Of a DNA stretch of 64,000 nt, positions 21,576 through 30,917 are shown piece by piece. The translations under genes were made by a program, and so were the position numbers. The DNA comes from Acinetobacter calcoaceticus ANC 3811 (lineage in GTDB: Bacteria > Pseudomonadota > Gammaproteobacteria > Pseudomonadales > Moraxellaceae). The notes beneath the pieces were generated by a model that made no database searches, was not told where the DNA came from, and worked only from the letters and a program-made list of their open reading frames with translations. How positions within the stretch are numbered: position 1 is the first letter of the stretch; every line of letters begins with the position of its first letter. The stretch lies in the NCBI RefSeq assembly GCF_000399665.1, contig NZ_KB976986.1, positions 2,231,546 through 2,295,545 on the forward strand. The letters run 5' to 3'.

Positions 21576-22994
21576 ATGCCATACTCACTTCGTGAATTTT
21601 CATTTTCCTCTTCTTTAAAATTTTTTCTCCTGTTTGGCTTCATTATTACGGTATGTTGTTTTATTGGCATCGCATCGCGTCCTTTAAGTTTTCTCGCGTT
21701 CTTTTGGCCTGCCAATTCTGTTTTGCTCGGGTTACTCATTCGCTTTCCAAGCACACGTCGGCTCAGTGCATTTTTAGGTGCCTATATAGGATATGTGATT
21801 GCCGATCTAATTCAGGGTACTCCATTTGTTCTCACACTCGTTTTAACAACATCAAATTTTATTTATGTTGTGACCACCCTCGCACTCTATACTTTTTTCA
21901 ACCAAAATATTAAAGCAGCCTACAGAGGTTATTCTTACCTTTTTTTATTTGCTTTATGCGGAGTAGGAAGCGTAGCAGGCGCATTGTTTGCAGCAACTTT
22001 TGTGCCCATGTTTAATACCAAATTTATGCTTGGTAATTTATGGGATGAATTCGGTTACTGGTTCACTTCAGAACTGCAAAATGCTTTACTTCTTTTGCCA
22101 ATCATATTGAACCTACCTCAATACAGTCAGGTAAAACATTACTTTTCGAGAAATCGTGGCTTACAAGCGATTGACCTTTTACCCTTTATAGCTGTCATCA
22201 TTTCTATTGCCGCCAGCTATTATGACTCAGGTCCTGGTTCGTTACTCTACCCAATTGCTGCACTCATCTGGTGTGCCATTCGCTACAAACCGATTATTGT
22301 TGCACTCATTACGACCTTTACCAGTGCCTATATTATCTATCATGTCTCTGGACATTACCTTTTGCTTTATCCAAACGAATATTTAAGCAACACCATGTCA
22401 ATTCGTATTGGCTTAATCATGATGACGATTGCACCTCTTACCGTCTCTAGCATTAGTGTTTTACATTCAGAATTAATTCAAAAGCTTCAACACGCCATTG
22501 CACATGATGAGCTCACCTCAAGTCTCACTCGACGCCAATTTTTGCAATCGGTCAGACTACTTCAAGAAAAAGTACACAAGGAAAATAAAACTTCCGCCTT
22601 TTTCATGCTGGATGTGGACCACTTCAAACAAGTTAATGACAACTACGGCCATCAAATAGGTGACCGTGCTCTACAAACCTGTGTCACCACCATCCAAAAC
22701 ATTTTGCACCCTCATGATTTGTTGGGAAGATTTGGCGGTGAAGAATTTGCAATTTTCATTGCAGATACAACTAAAGAAAGTGCCTTTGACCTTGCAGAGC
22801 AAATACGAATTAAAATTAGTCAGCAACCGATTTATATTTATGGAAAATTACCAATTTTCATACAAGTCAGTATTGGTATAAGTTTATATTCCCCTTCATC
22901 CCATAGAGCGATTGAAAATTTATTTAAAGAAGCAGATGACGCTTTATATCAAGCAAAACGCCAAGGGCGTAATCGGGTCTTTATATCTTTATAG
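21576..22994 (+). CDS. Membrane diguanylate cyclase with MASE1-like sensor and GGEEF domain
   Basis: Makes the second messenger c-di-GMP from two GTP. Of 472 residues, about 1-295 form an eight-to-ten helix membrane sensor that looks like MASE1 (PANSVLLGLLIRFP near 45-58). About 305-472 form a GGDEF domain with DVDHFKQVNDNYGH (346-359) and the active-site GGEEF at 387-391. The inhibitory I-site RxxD expected at 378-381 reads HPHD, so the arginine is missing and product feedback may be lost. The first ATG gives a plausible N-terminus; SD pairing (GGGCAG) is modest. The ligand sensed is unknown. Confidence 0.88.
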   Translation: MPYSLREFSFSSSLKFFLLFGFIITVCCFIGIASRPLSFLAFFWPANSVLLGLLIRFPSTRRLSAFLGAYIGYVIADLIQGTPFVLTLVLTTSNFIYVVTTLALYTFFNQNIKAAYRGYSYLFLFALCGVGSVAGALFAATFVPMFNTKFMLGNLWDEFGYWFTSELQNALLLLPIILNLPQYSQVKHYFSRNRGLQAIDLLPFIAVIISIAASYYDSGPGSLLYPIAALIWCAIRYKPIIVALITTFTSAYIIYHVSGHYLLLYPNEYLSNTMSIRIGLIMMTIAPLTVSSISVLHSELIQKLQHAIAHDELTSSLTRRQFLQSVRLLQEKVHKENKTSAFFMLDVDHFKQVNDNYGHQIGDRALQTCVTTIQNILHPHDLLGRFGGEEFAIFIADTTKESAFDLAEQIRIKISQQPIYIYGKLPIFIQVSIGISLYSPSSHRAIENLFKEADDALYQAKRQGRNRVFISL

Positions 22995-23085
22995 GTTTCC
23001 ATTTAATCATCTAGTGTAATGAATTTTATACAATAACCTGTGTTTTGCCATGTATGCTAATAACAGATAATAAGGAGAAAAATGC

Positions 23086-23439
23086 ATGACTCTAGAATAT
23101 ACGCACAAACCAAACTATTACTTGTTTGCGCAGTTACTTGTGCGACATATAGAAAGCTATATTCACAAACATCCAGATGCGAACAATGCAATTTTTGACT
23201 TGCGAGATGTCTATGAAATATTTAGACAGGATTTTGCGTCAACCACAACAAACCTAGAAGGTATTTTGCATATTGCGGATGAATATAAAATAGAAACGAT
23301 TAATGGAGATCAACCTCTTATTCAAAAATACCAGATTGATGCAAAAAACAATTCATTACTGATCGACTTTAATTCCGATGCGTTGACTAGCTTAAGAAGC
23401 GGAAAACCTATTTTGGAACCAGATGCAACTCAATTATAA
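23086..23439 (+). CDS. Hypothetical protein, 117 aa
   Basis: I do not recognise the family. This is a soluble protein without signal peptide or membrane helix, with His/Tyr-rich amphipathic segments (FAQLLVRHIESYIHKHP, about 14-30) and an acidic middle. A strong AAGGAG site lies seven to eight bases before this ATG; another ATG four bases earlier is out of frame. It sits between the cyclase gene and bfmS and shares a terminator with bfmS. Confidence 0.65.
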   Translation: MTLEYTHKPNYYLFAQLLVRHIESYIHKHPDANNAIFDLRDVYEIFRQDFASTTTNLEGILHIADEYKIETINGDQPLIQKYQIDAKNNSLLIDFNSDALTSLRSGKPILEPDATQL

Positions 23440-23449
23440 GTAATGTAAT

Positions 23450-23480
23450 AAAAAAGCACCTTTATGAAGGTGCTTTTTTA
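23450..23480. terminator. Bidirectional terminator overlapping the 3' end of bfmS
   Basis: AAAAAAGCACC and GGTGCTTTTTT form an 11-bp stem around an 8-base loop, with A and T runs on both sides. The stop codon of bfmS (23462-23464) lies inside it, so the last codons of bfmS (KKAPS) are part of the stem and loop. Confidence 0.8.
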
Positions 23481-25111
23481 TTGGCTTTCAAAGGAGGTTG
23501 TTTAAAACGTTTTGCAGGCCATGTCATGATAAAGCGAGCTCCACCTAAGGTAGGACTCTCATCTACTTTAATTTCACCACCGAACCAGTAAGCAATACGA
23601 CTTACAATAGACAACCCTAGGCCATATCCACCCGATGCACGCGTACGACTGTCATCTAAACGGGCAAAGGCTTCAAATACTCTTTGACGATCTTGTTCAG
23701 GAATTCCGGCACCATCATCTTCAACACAAACAAAGGCCATGCCATCGCTGTGAACACCACCTGTAATGCGAACTTTATTATCGCAATAACGAACAGCATT
23801 ACCCACCAAGTTTTGAACAACACGGTGAAGATAACGACGCTCTGCATCTACTTTTAAATAAACAGGAGGTGCAACAAGTTCAATTTCTTTTTGCGTTTTT
23901 AAAGCTTCAGTTTCTACCGCAACCTGATCTAATACATCAAATAGCGCAATTTCAGCAAAATCTAATGAAGGTGTACCCTGCTCTAGTTTTGCATAAGTCA
24001 TGATTTCATCAATTAAGGTATTGAGCGCTTCAATATCTTTATCAATCATGTCGACCTGATGCATACGATGGTTGTAATCGTCTTCCTCTGCCAACATCTC
24101 TGTACCAAAACGGATACGGGCAACCGGCGTTCTAAGCTCATGAGATACAGCTCTCATCAACTCGCGCTGAGCCTCAATTAAACGCTGAATATGATCAGAC
24201 ATATTGTTATAACTTGATGCCAAGTTTGCCATTTCGTCACTTCCCTCAATAGGAACACGCAATGACAAGTCACCTGACTTCATGCGGTTTAACGCATAAC
24301 GAACTTGGCGAATTTTACGCTCTAACGGCAAGATAAGACCATAAACACCCAGACTCAGTAAGAATAGGCTAAATAAGGTAATTCCAGCAGAAAGCTGTAA
24401 AGGCATCCAGTTAAACATTGGAACCGGTCCAAGAACCAGAACTTGTGTCGGATGATTTGGAATTGGAGATACGATTGAAATGGTTGTGCCACGCATTGTT
24501 GCACTATCTTTGTACAACATGACACTTTGGTCTTGGCGTAAACGACCAATTTGCTCAGAGTCTAGATTAATATCTTGAATGTTGTGGATATTAATTGGAT
24601 ATGAGAAATGTTTTTGAATCTTAGCAAGATATTCTTGTTCTTGCCCCGGATAAAACATTAAATAATCAAGTACAAAAATAGGGAGAGCCTTCATTTGGCG
24701 CTCACTAATTTTGTCTACTTTTATTGATAAAAAGTGCTGAGGGTCATCACGCAAACCAATAATAATATACGCAATACTATTACTGGCATCGTAACGAACT
24801 ACAGACTTTTGAGCTTCGATCCGTTTTTTCTCGGTACGAGATAACTCGACCTTGCTCGCATCAGTGTAATAAATTGGGAGTTCCAATAAATCTGATGCAT
24901 CTGAAACCCAGTCTATTTTCTGCTGCTTCCCTGGTTGTCGAGCGACTCCCTCACTAATGACATAGGAAATACCATCAGTTAAAGATTCACGGTATTCTTG
25001 TGCCCGTTGATAATTGATAATTTGTACAAGCAAATAACCAAAAACGGCAACCAAAACAACAAGAATTACCAGTCCCGCATAGATTCGCAGGAATATGCTG
25101 TGTTTAAACAC
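23462..25111 (-). CDS. bfmS: Sensor histidine kinase BfmS
   Basis: Inner-membrane kinase/phosphatase that controls BfmR. In A. baumannii this pair governs biofilm (Csu pili), capsule, envelope stress and virulence. The 549 residues show TM1 (about 12-33), a periplasmic domain to about 238, TM2 (about 239-262), HAMP (about 262-315), the phospho-accepting His324 in AVSHELRTP, and an ATPase domain with NLVGNAVRYC, DDGAGIP and GGYGLGLSI. It starts 32 bp after bfmR in the same operon. Its 3' end doubles as part of the terminator. Confidence 0.93.
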   Translation of the reverse strand: MFKHSIFLRIYAGLVILVVLVAVFGYLLVQIINYQRAQEYRESLTDGISYVISEGVARQPGKQQKIDWVSDASDLLELPIYYTDASKVELSRTEKKRIEAQKSVVRYDASNSIAYIIIGLRDDPQHFLSIKVDKISERQMKALPIFVLDYLMFYPGQEQEYLAKIQKHFSYPINIHNIQDINLDSEQIGRLRQDQSVMLYKDSATMRGTTISIVSPIPNHPTQVLVLGPVPMFNWMPLQLSAGITLFSLFLLSLGVYGLILPLERKIRQVRYALNRMKSGDLSLRVPIEGSDEMANLASSYNNMSDHIQRLIEAQRELMRAVSHELRTPVARIRFGTEMLAEEDDYNHRMHQVDMIDKDIEALNTLIDEIMTYAKLEQGTPSLDFAEIALFDVLDQVAVETEALKTQKEIELVAPPVYLKVDAERRYLHRVVQNLVGNAVRYCDNKVRITGGVHSDGMAFVCVEDDGAGIPEQDRQRVFEAFARLDDSRTRASGGYGLGLSIVSRIAYWFGGEIKVDESPTLGGARFIMTWPAKRFKQPPLKANKKAPS

Positions 25112-25143
25112 TCGACCAACCTTATAGGAAGTTTATTCAGACC

Positions 25144-25860
25144 TTATAACCCATTGGTTTCTTTAACGAACAAGTAACCTTTACTACGCACTGTTTTAAT
25201 ACGCTTTGGATTTTCAGGATCATCGCCAATTTTTGGACGAATACGTGAAATACGGACATCGATTGAACGGTCCTGACCATCGTATTCGATACCGCGTAAA
25301 CGTTCGAAGATATCTTCACGCGATAAGATACGACCAGCATTTGATGCAAGCAACCATAATAGGTCATATTCTGCGCTAGTGAAATCAACAAGCTCACCAT
25401 GCAACGTTACAGAACGGCCGCCATTATCAATCACTAAATCATCAAATTCGATACGCTGTGCAACTTCGTCTTCAACAGTTTTATCTGTACGACGTAATAA
25501 CGCACGGATACGGGCTAATAGCACACGCGGTTGAACTGGTTTAGCGACATAGTCGTCCGCACCCATTTCAAGACCAAGTACCTGATCCATATCTTCTGTA
25601 CGTGCAGTCAACATCAAAATCGGTTGGTGATAATGTGGACGAACTTCACGGCAAACGGTTAAGCCATCGGCACCCGGCAACATGACATCCAAAACCACGA
25701 GGTCTGGTTGTTCACTAATAATACGACGAATTGCACGGTTACCATCAGTTTCTACACCAACTTCCAAGCCGTTGCGGATTAAATACTCTTGAGTTAATCG
25801 TGCTAAACGCTCGTCGTCTTCAACGATCAGAATCTTTGGTAACTTTTCTTCTTGGCTCAT
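25144..25860 (-). CDS. bfmR: Response regulator BfmR
   Basis: OmpR/PhoB-type DNA-binding regulator, 238 residues. The receiver domain spans about 9-122, with acidic pocket E14-D15-D16, phospho-acceptor D58 (VVLDVMLPG) and K107 region (DYVAKPVQP). The winged-helix output domain runs from about 135 to 232 (RSIDVRISRIRPKIGDDPE). It activates envelope, capsule and pilus genes in A. baumannii and is first in the bfmRS operon. Length and D58 match the characterised BfmR. Confidence 0.94.
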   Translation of the reverse strand: MSQEEKLPKILIVEDDERLARLTQEYLIRNGLEVGVETDGNRAIRRIISEQPDLVVLDVMLPGADGLTVCREVRPHYHQPILMLTARTEDMDQVLGLEMGADDYVAKPVQPRVLLARIRALLRRTDKTVEDEVAQRIEFDDLVIDNGGRSVTLHGELVDFTSAEYDLLWLLASNAGRILSREDIFERLRGIEYDGQDRSIDVRISRIRPKIGDDPENPKRIKTVRSKGYLFVKETNGL

Positions 25861-26148
25861 ATCATTGCCCCTATAAATCTCATTACATGCATCTTAAAAA
25901 TCTTGCAGATACATTCGTTTATCATTTGCAATATACACACGTTTACATTGTAAACAAGTAGGCGTTCACCAAACTGATACATGACAACCGTGTTTTGTTG
26001 CATTTTATTAGCCTTTGAATTTTCTCGTGTTTTTAACATTTAGTTATTGTTATTAAATTTCATATTCTATTCATATTTCCAATGTATGAATATTAAACAA
26101 ATTATTTCTCTACCTACATTAATTGTATTTAAGTGCTTGTTTTTTGAG

Positions 26149-26157
26149 TTATCCACA
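26149..26157 (+). promoter_or_regulatory. DnaA box upstream of nrdA
   Basis: TTATCCACA is an exact match to the DnaA consensus TTATNCACA, about 236 bp before the nrdA start. DnaA is known to bind and regulate the nrdAB promoter in E. coli, so it could couple dNTP supply to replication initiation. A single 9-mer can also occur by chance. Confidence 0.45.
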
Positions 26158-26259
26158 AACTTATCTATAAGCGTTTTTTCATAGCTTTGCTATGCTATCT
26201 CCCATCAAATCATACAGATAAAAAATTACTAAAAAGTCAAGATTGATCTGCTATGAAAA

Positions 26260-26307
26260 ATCCCGTATCTTGTGTTCAAAATAAACTTTAACTACTAAGT
26301 CTTGTGT
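26260..26307 (+). promoter_or_regulatory. Candidate pair of NrdR boxes
   Basis: Two 16-mers (26260-26275 and 26292-26307) both end in TCTTGTGT and each match 11 of 16 positions of the NrdR consensus ACACTATATATTGTGT. They are exactly 32 bp apart, about three helical turns, as known for NrdR operators. Their left halves are degenerate. They would repress nrdA when dATP is plentiful. Confidence 0.5.
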
Positions 26308-26392
26308 TTATCCCTCAAACATCGTGGCATACTTTTTGCTCGGTTCAAACGGTCTATAAACATAACAAAAGTGACAATGGAGCTATGCTGGC

Positions 26393-29224
26393 ATGAGCGT
26401 AATTACTTCGACTCCCGGTCAAATTCAAGTGATCAAACGCACTGGAGATGTTGCTGCATTTGATGCAGAGAAAATTTCTGTTGCGATTGGTAAAGCTTTT
26501 CTTGCTGTGGAAGGTCAACAGAGTTCGGATTCAAGCCGTATTCACGACCGTATTACCCAACTGACGGAAATGGTATTAAATACTTTCACTCGCCGTTTAC
26601 CATCGGGCGGTACGATCCATATTGAAGAAATTCAAGATCAGGTTGAACTTGCTTTAATGCGTACCGGAGAACAGAAAGTTGCCCGTGCTTACGTGATTTA
26701 CCGTGAACAACGTACGACTGCTCGTCAGCAAACGAACTCAAACCACCATCCTACGTTACAAGTGACCGATGCAAACGGTCAGCTTCAGCCACTTGATTTA
26801 AGTGCATTGCAAACAACGATTGCTAAAGCAGCTGAAGGTTTGGAAGGTATTGATGTTCAGGCTATTGTCGATGAAACCGTTAAGAACTTATATAACGGCG
26901 TAAAAGAGAGTGATATTGCCACTACGATGATGATGGCAACACGTACTCGTATTGAACAAGAACCAAACTATACTTACGTGACTGCACGTTTGCTTTCTAG
27001 TGAATTAGTGAGCACAGGTTTAGCGTTCTTAGGCTTACCTACAGATACTCCTGAAAACACTGCACTCGAAGCCTTCTTGAAAAAAGGTGTAGAGCTTGAT
27101 TTGCTTTCGCCAGACTTGCTTGATTTCGATTTAGAGAAACTTGCAGCAGCAATTCAGCCAGAACGCTCTAATCAGTTTACCTACTTAGGTTTACAGACTT
27201 TATTTGACCGTTACTTCATTCACTCAAATGGCGTTCGCTTCGAATTACCGCAATTGTTCTTTATGCGTGTGTCGATGGGTCTTACGTTAAACGAGCAAAA
27301 TAAAGAAGAACGTGCAATCGAGTTCTATAACTTATTGTCTAGCTTCGACTACATGGCGTCTACGCCTACCCTGTTTAACTCAGGTACATTACGTCCACAG
27401 CTTTCTAGTTGTTACTTAACAACCATTGGCGATGACCTCTATGACATTTATGGCGCAATGCGTGACAACGCAATGCTTTCTAAATGGGCTGGCGGTTTAG
27501 GTAATGACTGGACACCTGTTCGCGCATTGAACTCTTACATTAAGGGTACAAACGGTAAGTCTCAGGGTGTTGTTCCATTCTTGAAAGTTGCGAACGATAC
27601 AGCTGTTGCAGTAAACCAAGGTGGTAAGCGTAAAGGTGCCGTGTGTGCATACTTAGAAACTTGGCACTTAGACATCGAAGAGTTTTTAGAACTTCGTAAA
27701 AACACTGGTGATGACCGTCGCCGTACACACGACATGAACACTGCGAACTGGGTTCCAGATTTGTTTATGCAACGTGTATTTGAAGATGGTGAATGGACAT
27801 TATTTACTCCTTCTGAAACTCCAGACTTGCACGACTTAACAGGTGCTGAATTTGCTGAGCGTTATGCTTACTATGAGTCTGTAGCGAAAGAAACCAACAT
27901 GCTACATAAGAAAATACGTGCTAAAGACTTATGGCGCAAAATGCTTTCTATGTTGTTTGAAACTGGTCACCCGTGGATTACATTCAAAGATGTATGTAAC
28001 TTACGTTCGCCACAACAACATGTTGGTGTAGTTCACTCATCTAACTTATGTACTGAAATTACCTTGAATACAAATCAAGACGAAATTGCAGTATGTAACT
28101 TGGGTTCGATCAACCTTGTACAACACGTTCAAGGTGGTGTGTTAGACCGTGAGAAGTTAGCTCGCACAATTAAAACAGCAGTACGTATGCTCGATAACGT
28201 TATCGACATTAACTACTACGCTGTGCCACAAGCGAAAAACTCGAACTTGAAACACCGCCCAGTGGGTATGGGTATCATGGGCTTCCAAGATGCTCTATAT
28301 GAAATGAACATCGCTTACGGTTCAGATGCTGCTATTGATTTTGCTGATGAATCAATGGAAGTAATTAGCTACTACGCGATTGAAACTTCAAGCAACTTGG
28401 CTGTTGAACGTGGTGCTTACTCAACATTCAAAGGTTCATTGTGGGATCAAGGTATCCTTCCAATCGACTCTTTAGAAATTGTTGCGAAATCTCGTCCAGA
28501 GCGCATGTTCGAAGTTGACCGTACTCAACGTTTAGACTGGGACACTTTACGTGCCAAAGTTCAAAAAGACGGTATGCGTAACTCAAACGTGATGGCGATT
28601 GCCCCTACAGCAACCATCTCTAACATTTGTGGTGTTTCTCAATCGATTGAACCAACATTCCAGAACTTATATGTGAAATCTAACTTGTCTGGTGAGTTCA
28701 CTGTAATTAACCCTTACCTCGTTCGCGCATTAAAAGATCGCGGTCTTTGGGACACAGTGATGGTTAATGACTTGAAACACTTTGAAGGTTCAGTACAAAA
28801 AATTGCTCGTATTCCTGAAGAATTAAAAGCAACATTTGCTACTGCGTTTGAAGTAGATACACGTTGGATCGTTGATGCTGCTTCACGCCGTCAAAAATGG
28901 ATTGATCAAGCTCAGTCGCTTAACCTTTACATTGCTGGTGCAAATGGTAAGAAACTTGACATCACTTACAAGATGGCATGGTTACGTGGTCTTAAGACGA
29001 CTTATTACCTCCGAGCTTTAGGCGCAACTTCTGCTGAAAAATCGACAATCAACACAGGTGCTTTAAACGCAGTTAAACCTGCGACTGTTGAAGCGGCGGC
29101 AGTTGCTGCCCCTGTTGTAGAAGCGAAGAAACCAGAAGCTGTTGAAGAAGATGGTTTTACCCAAGCAGCTCCAGTTCCAATGGCTTGTTCAATCGATAAC
29201 CCAGATTGTGAAGCTTGCCAATAA
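26393..29224 (+). CDS. nrdA: Ribonucleoside-diphosphate reductase class Ia, alpha subunit
   Basis: Catalytic large subunit that reduces ribonucleoside diphosphates to deoxy forms. Of 943 residues, an N-terminal ATP-cone (IQVIKRTGDVAAFDAEKI, about 11-28) is followed by a second ATP-cone-like repeat (about 115-205), as in Pseudomonas NrdA. The first is the likely dATP sensor. Catalytic cysteines are in the SSCYLTT, NLCTEI and CNLGSINL regions. The C-terminal shuttle pair is in DCEACQ. The gene precedes a 44-residue ORF and nrdB on the same strand. Confidence 0.95.
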   Translation: MSVITSTPGQIQVIKRTGDVAAFDAEKISVAIGKAFLAVEGQQSSDSSRIHDRITQLTEMVLNTFTRRLPSGGTIHIEEIQDQVELALMRTGEQKVARAYVIYREQRTTARQQTNSNHHPTLQVTDANGQLQPLDLSALQTTIAKAAEGLEGIDVQAIVDETVKNLYNGVKESDIATTMMMATRTRIEQEPNYTYVTARLLSSELVSTGLAFLGLPTDTPENTALEAFLKKGVELDLLSPDLLDFDLEKLAAAIQPERSNQFTYLGLQTLFDRYFIHSNGVRFELPQLFFMRVSMGLTLNEQNKEERAIEFYNLLSSFDYMASTPTLFNSGTLRPQLSSCYLTTIGDDLYDIYGAMRDNAMLSKWAGGLGNDWTPVRALNSYIKGTNGKSQGVVPFLKVANDTAVAVNQGGKRKGAVCAYLETWHLDIEEFLELRKNTGDDRRRTHDMNTANWVPDLFMQRVFEDGEWTLFTPSETPDLHDLTGAEFAERYAYYESVAKETNMLHKKIRAKDLWRKMLSMLFETGHPWITFKDVCNLRSPQQHVGVVHSSNLCTEITLNTNQDEIAVCNLGSINLVQHVQGGVLDREKLARTIKTAVRMLDNVIDINYYAVPQAKNSNLKHRPVGMGIMGFQDALYEMNIAYGSDAAIDFADESMEVISYYAIETSSNLAVERGAYSTFKGSLWDQGILPIDSLEIVAKSRPERMFEVDRTQRLDWDTLRAKVQKDGMRNSNVMAIAPTATISNICGVSQSIEPTFQNLYVKSNLSGEFTVINPYLVRALKDRGLWDTVMVNDLKHFEGSVQKIARIPEELKATFATAFEVDTRWIVDAASRRQKWIDQAQSLNLYIAGANGKKLDITYKMAWLRGLKTTYYLRALGATSAEKSTINTGALNAVKPATVEAAAVAAPVVEAKKPEAVEEDGFTQAAPVPMACSIDNPDCEACQ

Positions 29225-29232
29225 CATTCAAT

Positions 29233-29264
29233 AAAATTGCTCTTTTTCACTAAAGAGCAATTTT
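29233..29264 (+). terminator. 13-bp hairpin after nrdA (terminator or attenuator)
   Basis: AAAATTGCTCTTT (29233-29245) pairs perfectly with AAAGAGCAATTTT (29252-29264) over a six-base loop. The T run is within the stem and AAAAGAGG follows, so termination may be partial. It lies between nrdA and the small ORF whose ribosome-binding site begins at 29269. Confidence 0.55.
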
Positions 29265-29280
29265 AAAAGAGGTAAAGATT

Positions 29281-29415
29281 ATGCTTTCTCATCTCAGCCA
29301 TAACTATATGCTTGGTGTTGGAGTTTTAATCTTTGCCTTTCTTTTCTTTTATATACCACTGATTTACGCATTTTTCACAATACGTAAGCAACAGCGTAAG
29401 CAAAATAAGTTGTAG
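29281..29415 (+). CDS. 44-aa single-helix membrane protein between nrdA and nrdB
   Basis: This short frame begins with ATG after AGAGGTAAAGATT, a good ribosome-binding site. It encodes MLSHLSHNYMLGV, then one hydrophobic helix (about residues 10-34, VGVLIFAFLFFYIPLIYAFF), then a basic tail of about ten residues (RKQQRKQNKL). Topology would be N-out/C-in. I do not recognise a family. Its position inside the ribonucleotide reductase locus may be coincidental. Start signal and typical membrane-miniprotein composition support it being translated. Confidence 0.55.
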   Translation: MLSHLSHNYMLGVGVLIFAFLFFYIPLIYAFFTIRKQQRKQNKL

Positions 29416-29553
29416 TGAGTAGAGACCAGAGGCACAAAATTTGGTCATGCATCAATAAAACTTAATTTTGTTTACACATTAAAAGCGTATAGTAGGGACA
29501 TCTTCGTTTAAGAGATGTCAAATATAGATATACACAACGAAGAGAGAACAAAA

Positions 29554-30837
29554 ATGTCTATCCTTAGTTGGGACGATTTTGAAGATGATTCGCAAAAACC
29601 GGCTGCACCTGAACACAAGTCTGCGCCCATCCAACCGGAAAAAACGTCTGCTTCGCAGAATGTATCTGCTGCGCAGTCATCATCGCAGAGCATGGCAGCT
29701 CCACAATCCGCTGGAACCCATTCCGTGCGACCAACAGTTGCCTCCGATACGGTGGCTAGAGCCTCTGCAGCCTTAGAACATTTAGATGTTGCCCCTGGCC
29801 TTGAAGAGCTAGAAATGGGCGCGCAACGTGTTCAAGTTGACGACAAAGCAATGATTAACTGTCGTGCAGACTTGAACCAGCTTGTTCCATTTAAATACGA
29901 ATGGGCTTGGCAGAAGTATCTTGACGGGTGTGCAAACCACTGGATGCCGCAAGAAGTAAACATGAACCTCGATATCGCGCTTTGGAAGTCTGAAAACGGC
30001 TTAACTGAAGATGAGCGTACGATTGTTATGCGTTCTTTAGGTTTCTTCTCTACTGCGGACTCTTTGGTTGCAAACAACCTAGTATTGGCAATTTACCGCC
30101 ACATTACGAACCCTGAATGTCGTCAGTACATTTTGCGTCAAGCATTTGAAGAAGCGATTCACACTCACGCTTACCAATACTGTATCGAATCTTTAGGTAT
30201 GGATGAAGGCGAAGTCTTCAACATGTACCGTGAAGTTCCATCTGTTGCACGTAAAGCAGCGTGGGGATTGAAATATACTCAATCTTTAACTGACCCTAAT
30301 TTCCACACAGGCACACCTGAAAACGACCAGCGTTTACTTCGTAACCTGATTGCATTCTACTGTGTTCTTGAAGGGATCTTCTTCTATTGTGGCTTTACTC
30401 AAATTTTGAGTATGGGTCGTCGTAACAAGATGAACGGTGTTGCTGAGCAATTCCAATACATCTTGCGTGATGAGTCTATGCACTTGAACTTTGGTATCGA
30501 CATGATTAACCAAATCAAGATTGAGAACCCTCACCTTTGGAGCGCAGAGTTCCAACAAGAAGTGGTTCAAATGATTGTTGAAGGCACAATGCTTGAAATC
30601 GAATATGCGCGTGACACAATGCCACGTGGTGTATTGGGTATGAACGCAAGCATGATGGAAGAATATTTGAAATTCATCTGTAACCGCCGTTTATCTCAGT
30701 TAGGTTTACCAGAGCAATTTGCTGGTGTGACGAATCCATTTGCGTGGATGTCTGAAATGATGGACTTACGTAAAGAGAAGAACTTCTTTGAAACTCGCGT
30801 AACTGACTACCAAACTGGTGGTGCGTTAAGCTGGTAA
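29554..30837 (+). CDS. nrdB: Ribonucleoside-diphosphate reductase class Ia, beta subunit
   Basis: Di-iron, tyrosyl-radical small subunit that starts catalysis in NrdA. I chose the ATG at 29554 (427 residues, [12 protein letters not shown]) because GAAGAGAG lies about seven bases upstream; the frame opens 13 codons earlier without such a site. Residues 10-80 are a Ser/Ala/Gln/Pro-rich, probably disordered extension absent from shorter NrdB proteins. The ferritin-like core holds iron ligands in [12 protein letters not shown] and [10 protein letters not shown]. The C-terminal tail should dock to NrdA. A strong terminator follows. The 100-bp stretch before it (TATAGT near 29489) may give it its own promoter. 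Confidence 0.95.
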   Translation: MSILSWDDFEDDSQKPAAPEHKSAPIQPEKTSASQNVSAAQSSSQSMAAPQSAGTHSVRPTVASDTVARASAALEHLDVAPGLEELEMGAQRVQVDDKAMINCRADLNQLVPFKYEWAWQKYLDGCANHWMPQEVNMNLDIALWKSENGLTEDERTIVMRSLGFFSTADSLVANNLVLAIYRHITNPECRQYILRQAFEEAIHTHAYQYCIESLGMDEGEVFNMYREVPSVARKAAWGLKYTQSLTDPNFHTGTPENDQRLLRNLIAFYCVLEGIFFYCGFTQILSMGRRNKMNGVAEQFQYILRDESMHLNFGIDMINQIKIENPHLWSAEFQQEVVQMIVEGTMLEIEYARDTMPRGVLGMNASMMEEYLKFICNRRLSQLGLPEQFAGVTNPFAWMSEMMDLRKEKNFFETRVTDYQTGGALSW

Positions 30838-30856
30838 GTTTAAGCATCTGCTAAAT

Positions 30857-30884
30857 AAAAAACCGCTATCTATAGCGGTTTTTT
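30857..30884. terminator. Terminator between nrdB and the PhzF gene
   Basis: AAAAAACCGCTA (30857-30868) and TAGCGGTTTTTT (30873-30884) form a perfect 12-bp stem with a four-base loop. It works in either direction between convergent genes. Confidence 0.85.
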
Positions 30885-30917
30885 ATTACTCAAAATTTCA
30901 GAATTTCTTAAATATAA

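Larger units (their letters stand above)
25861..26392. promoter_or_regulatory. Divergent bfmR/nrdA control region
   Basis: This 532-bp intergenic region is AT-rich and carries both promoters. Towards nrdA it holds a DnaA box and two NrdR-box-like elements, listed separately. It also holds TGGCATACTTTTTGCT at 26325-26340, which resembles a sigma-54 -24/-12 element with correct GG-GC spacing. On the bfmR side I see nothing specific. No gene was found in it. Confidence 0.5.
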
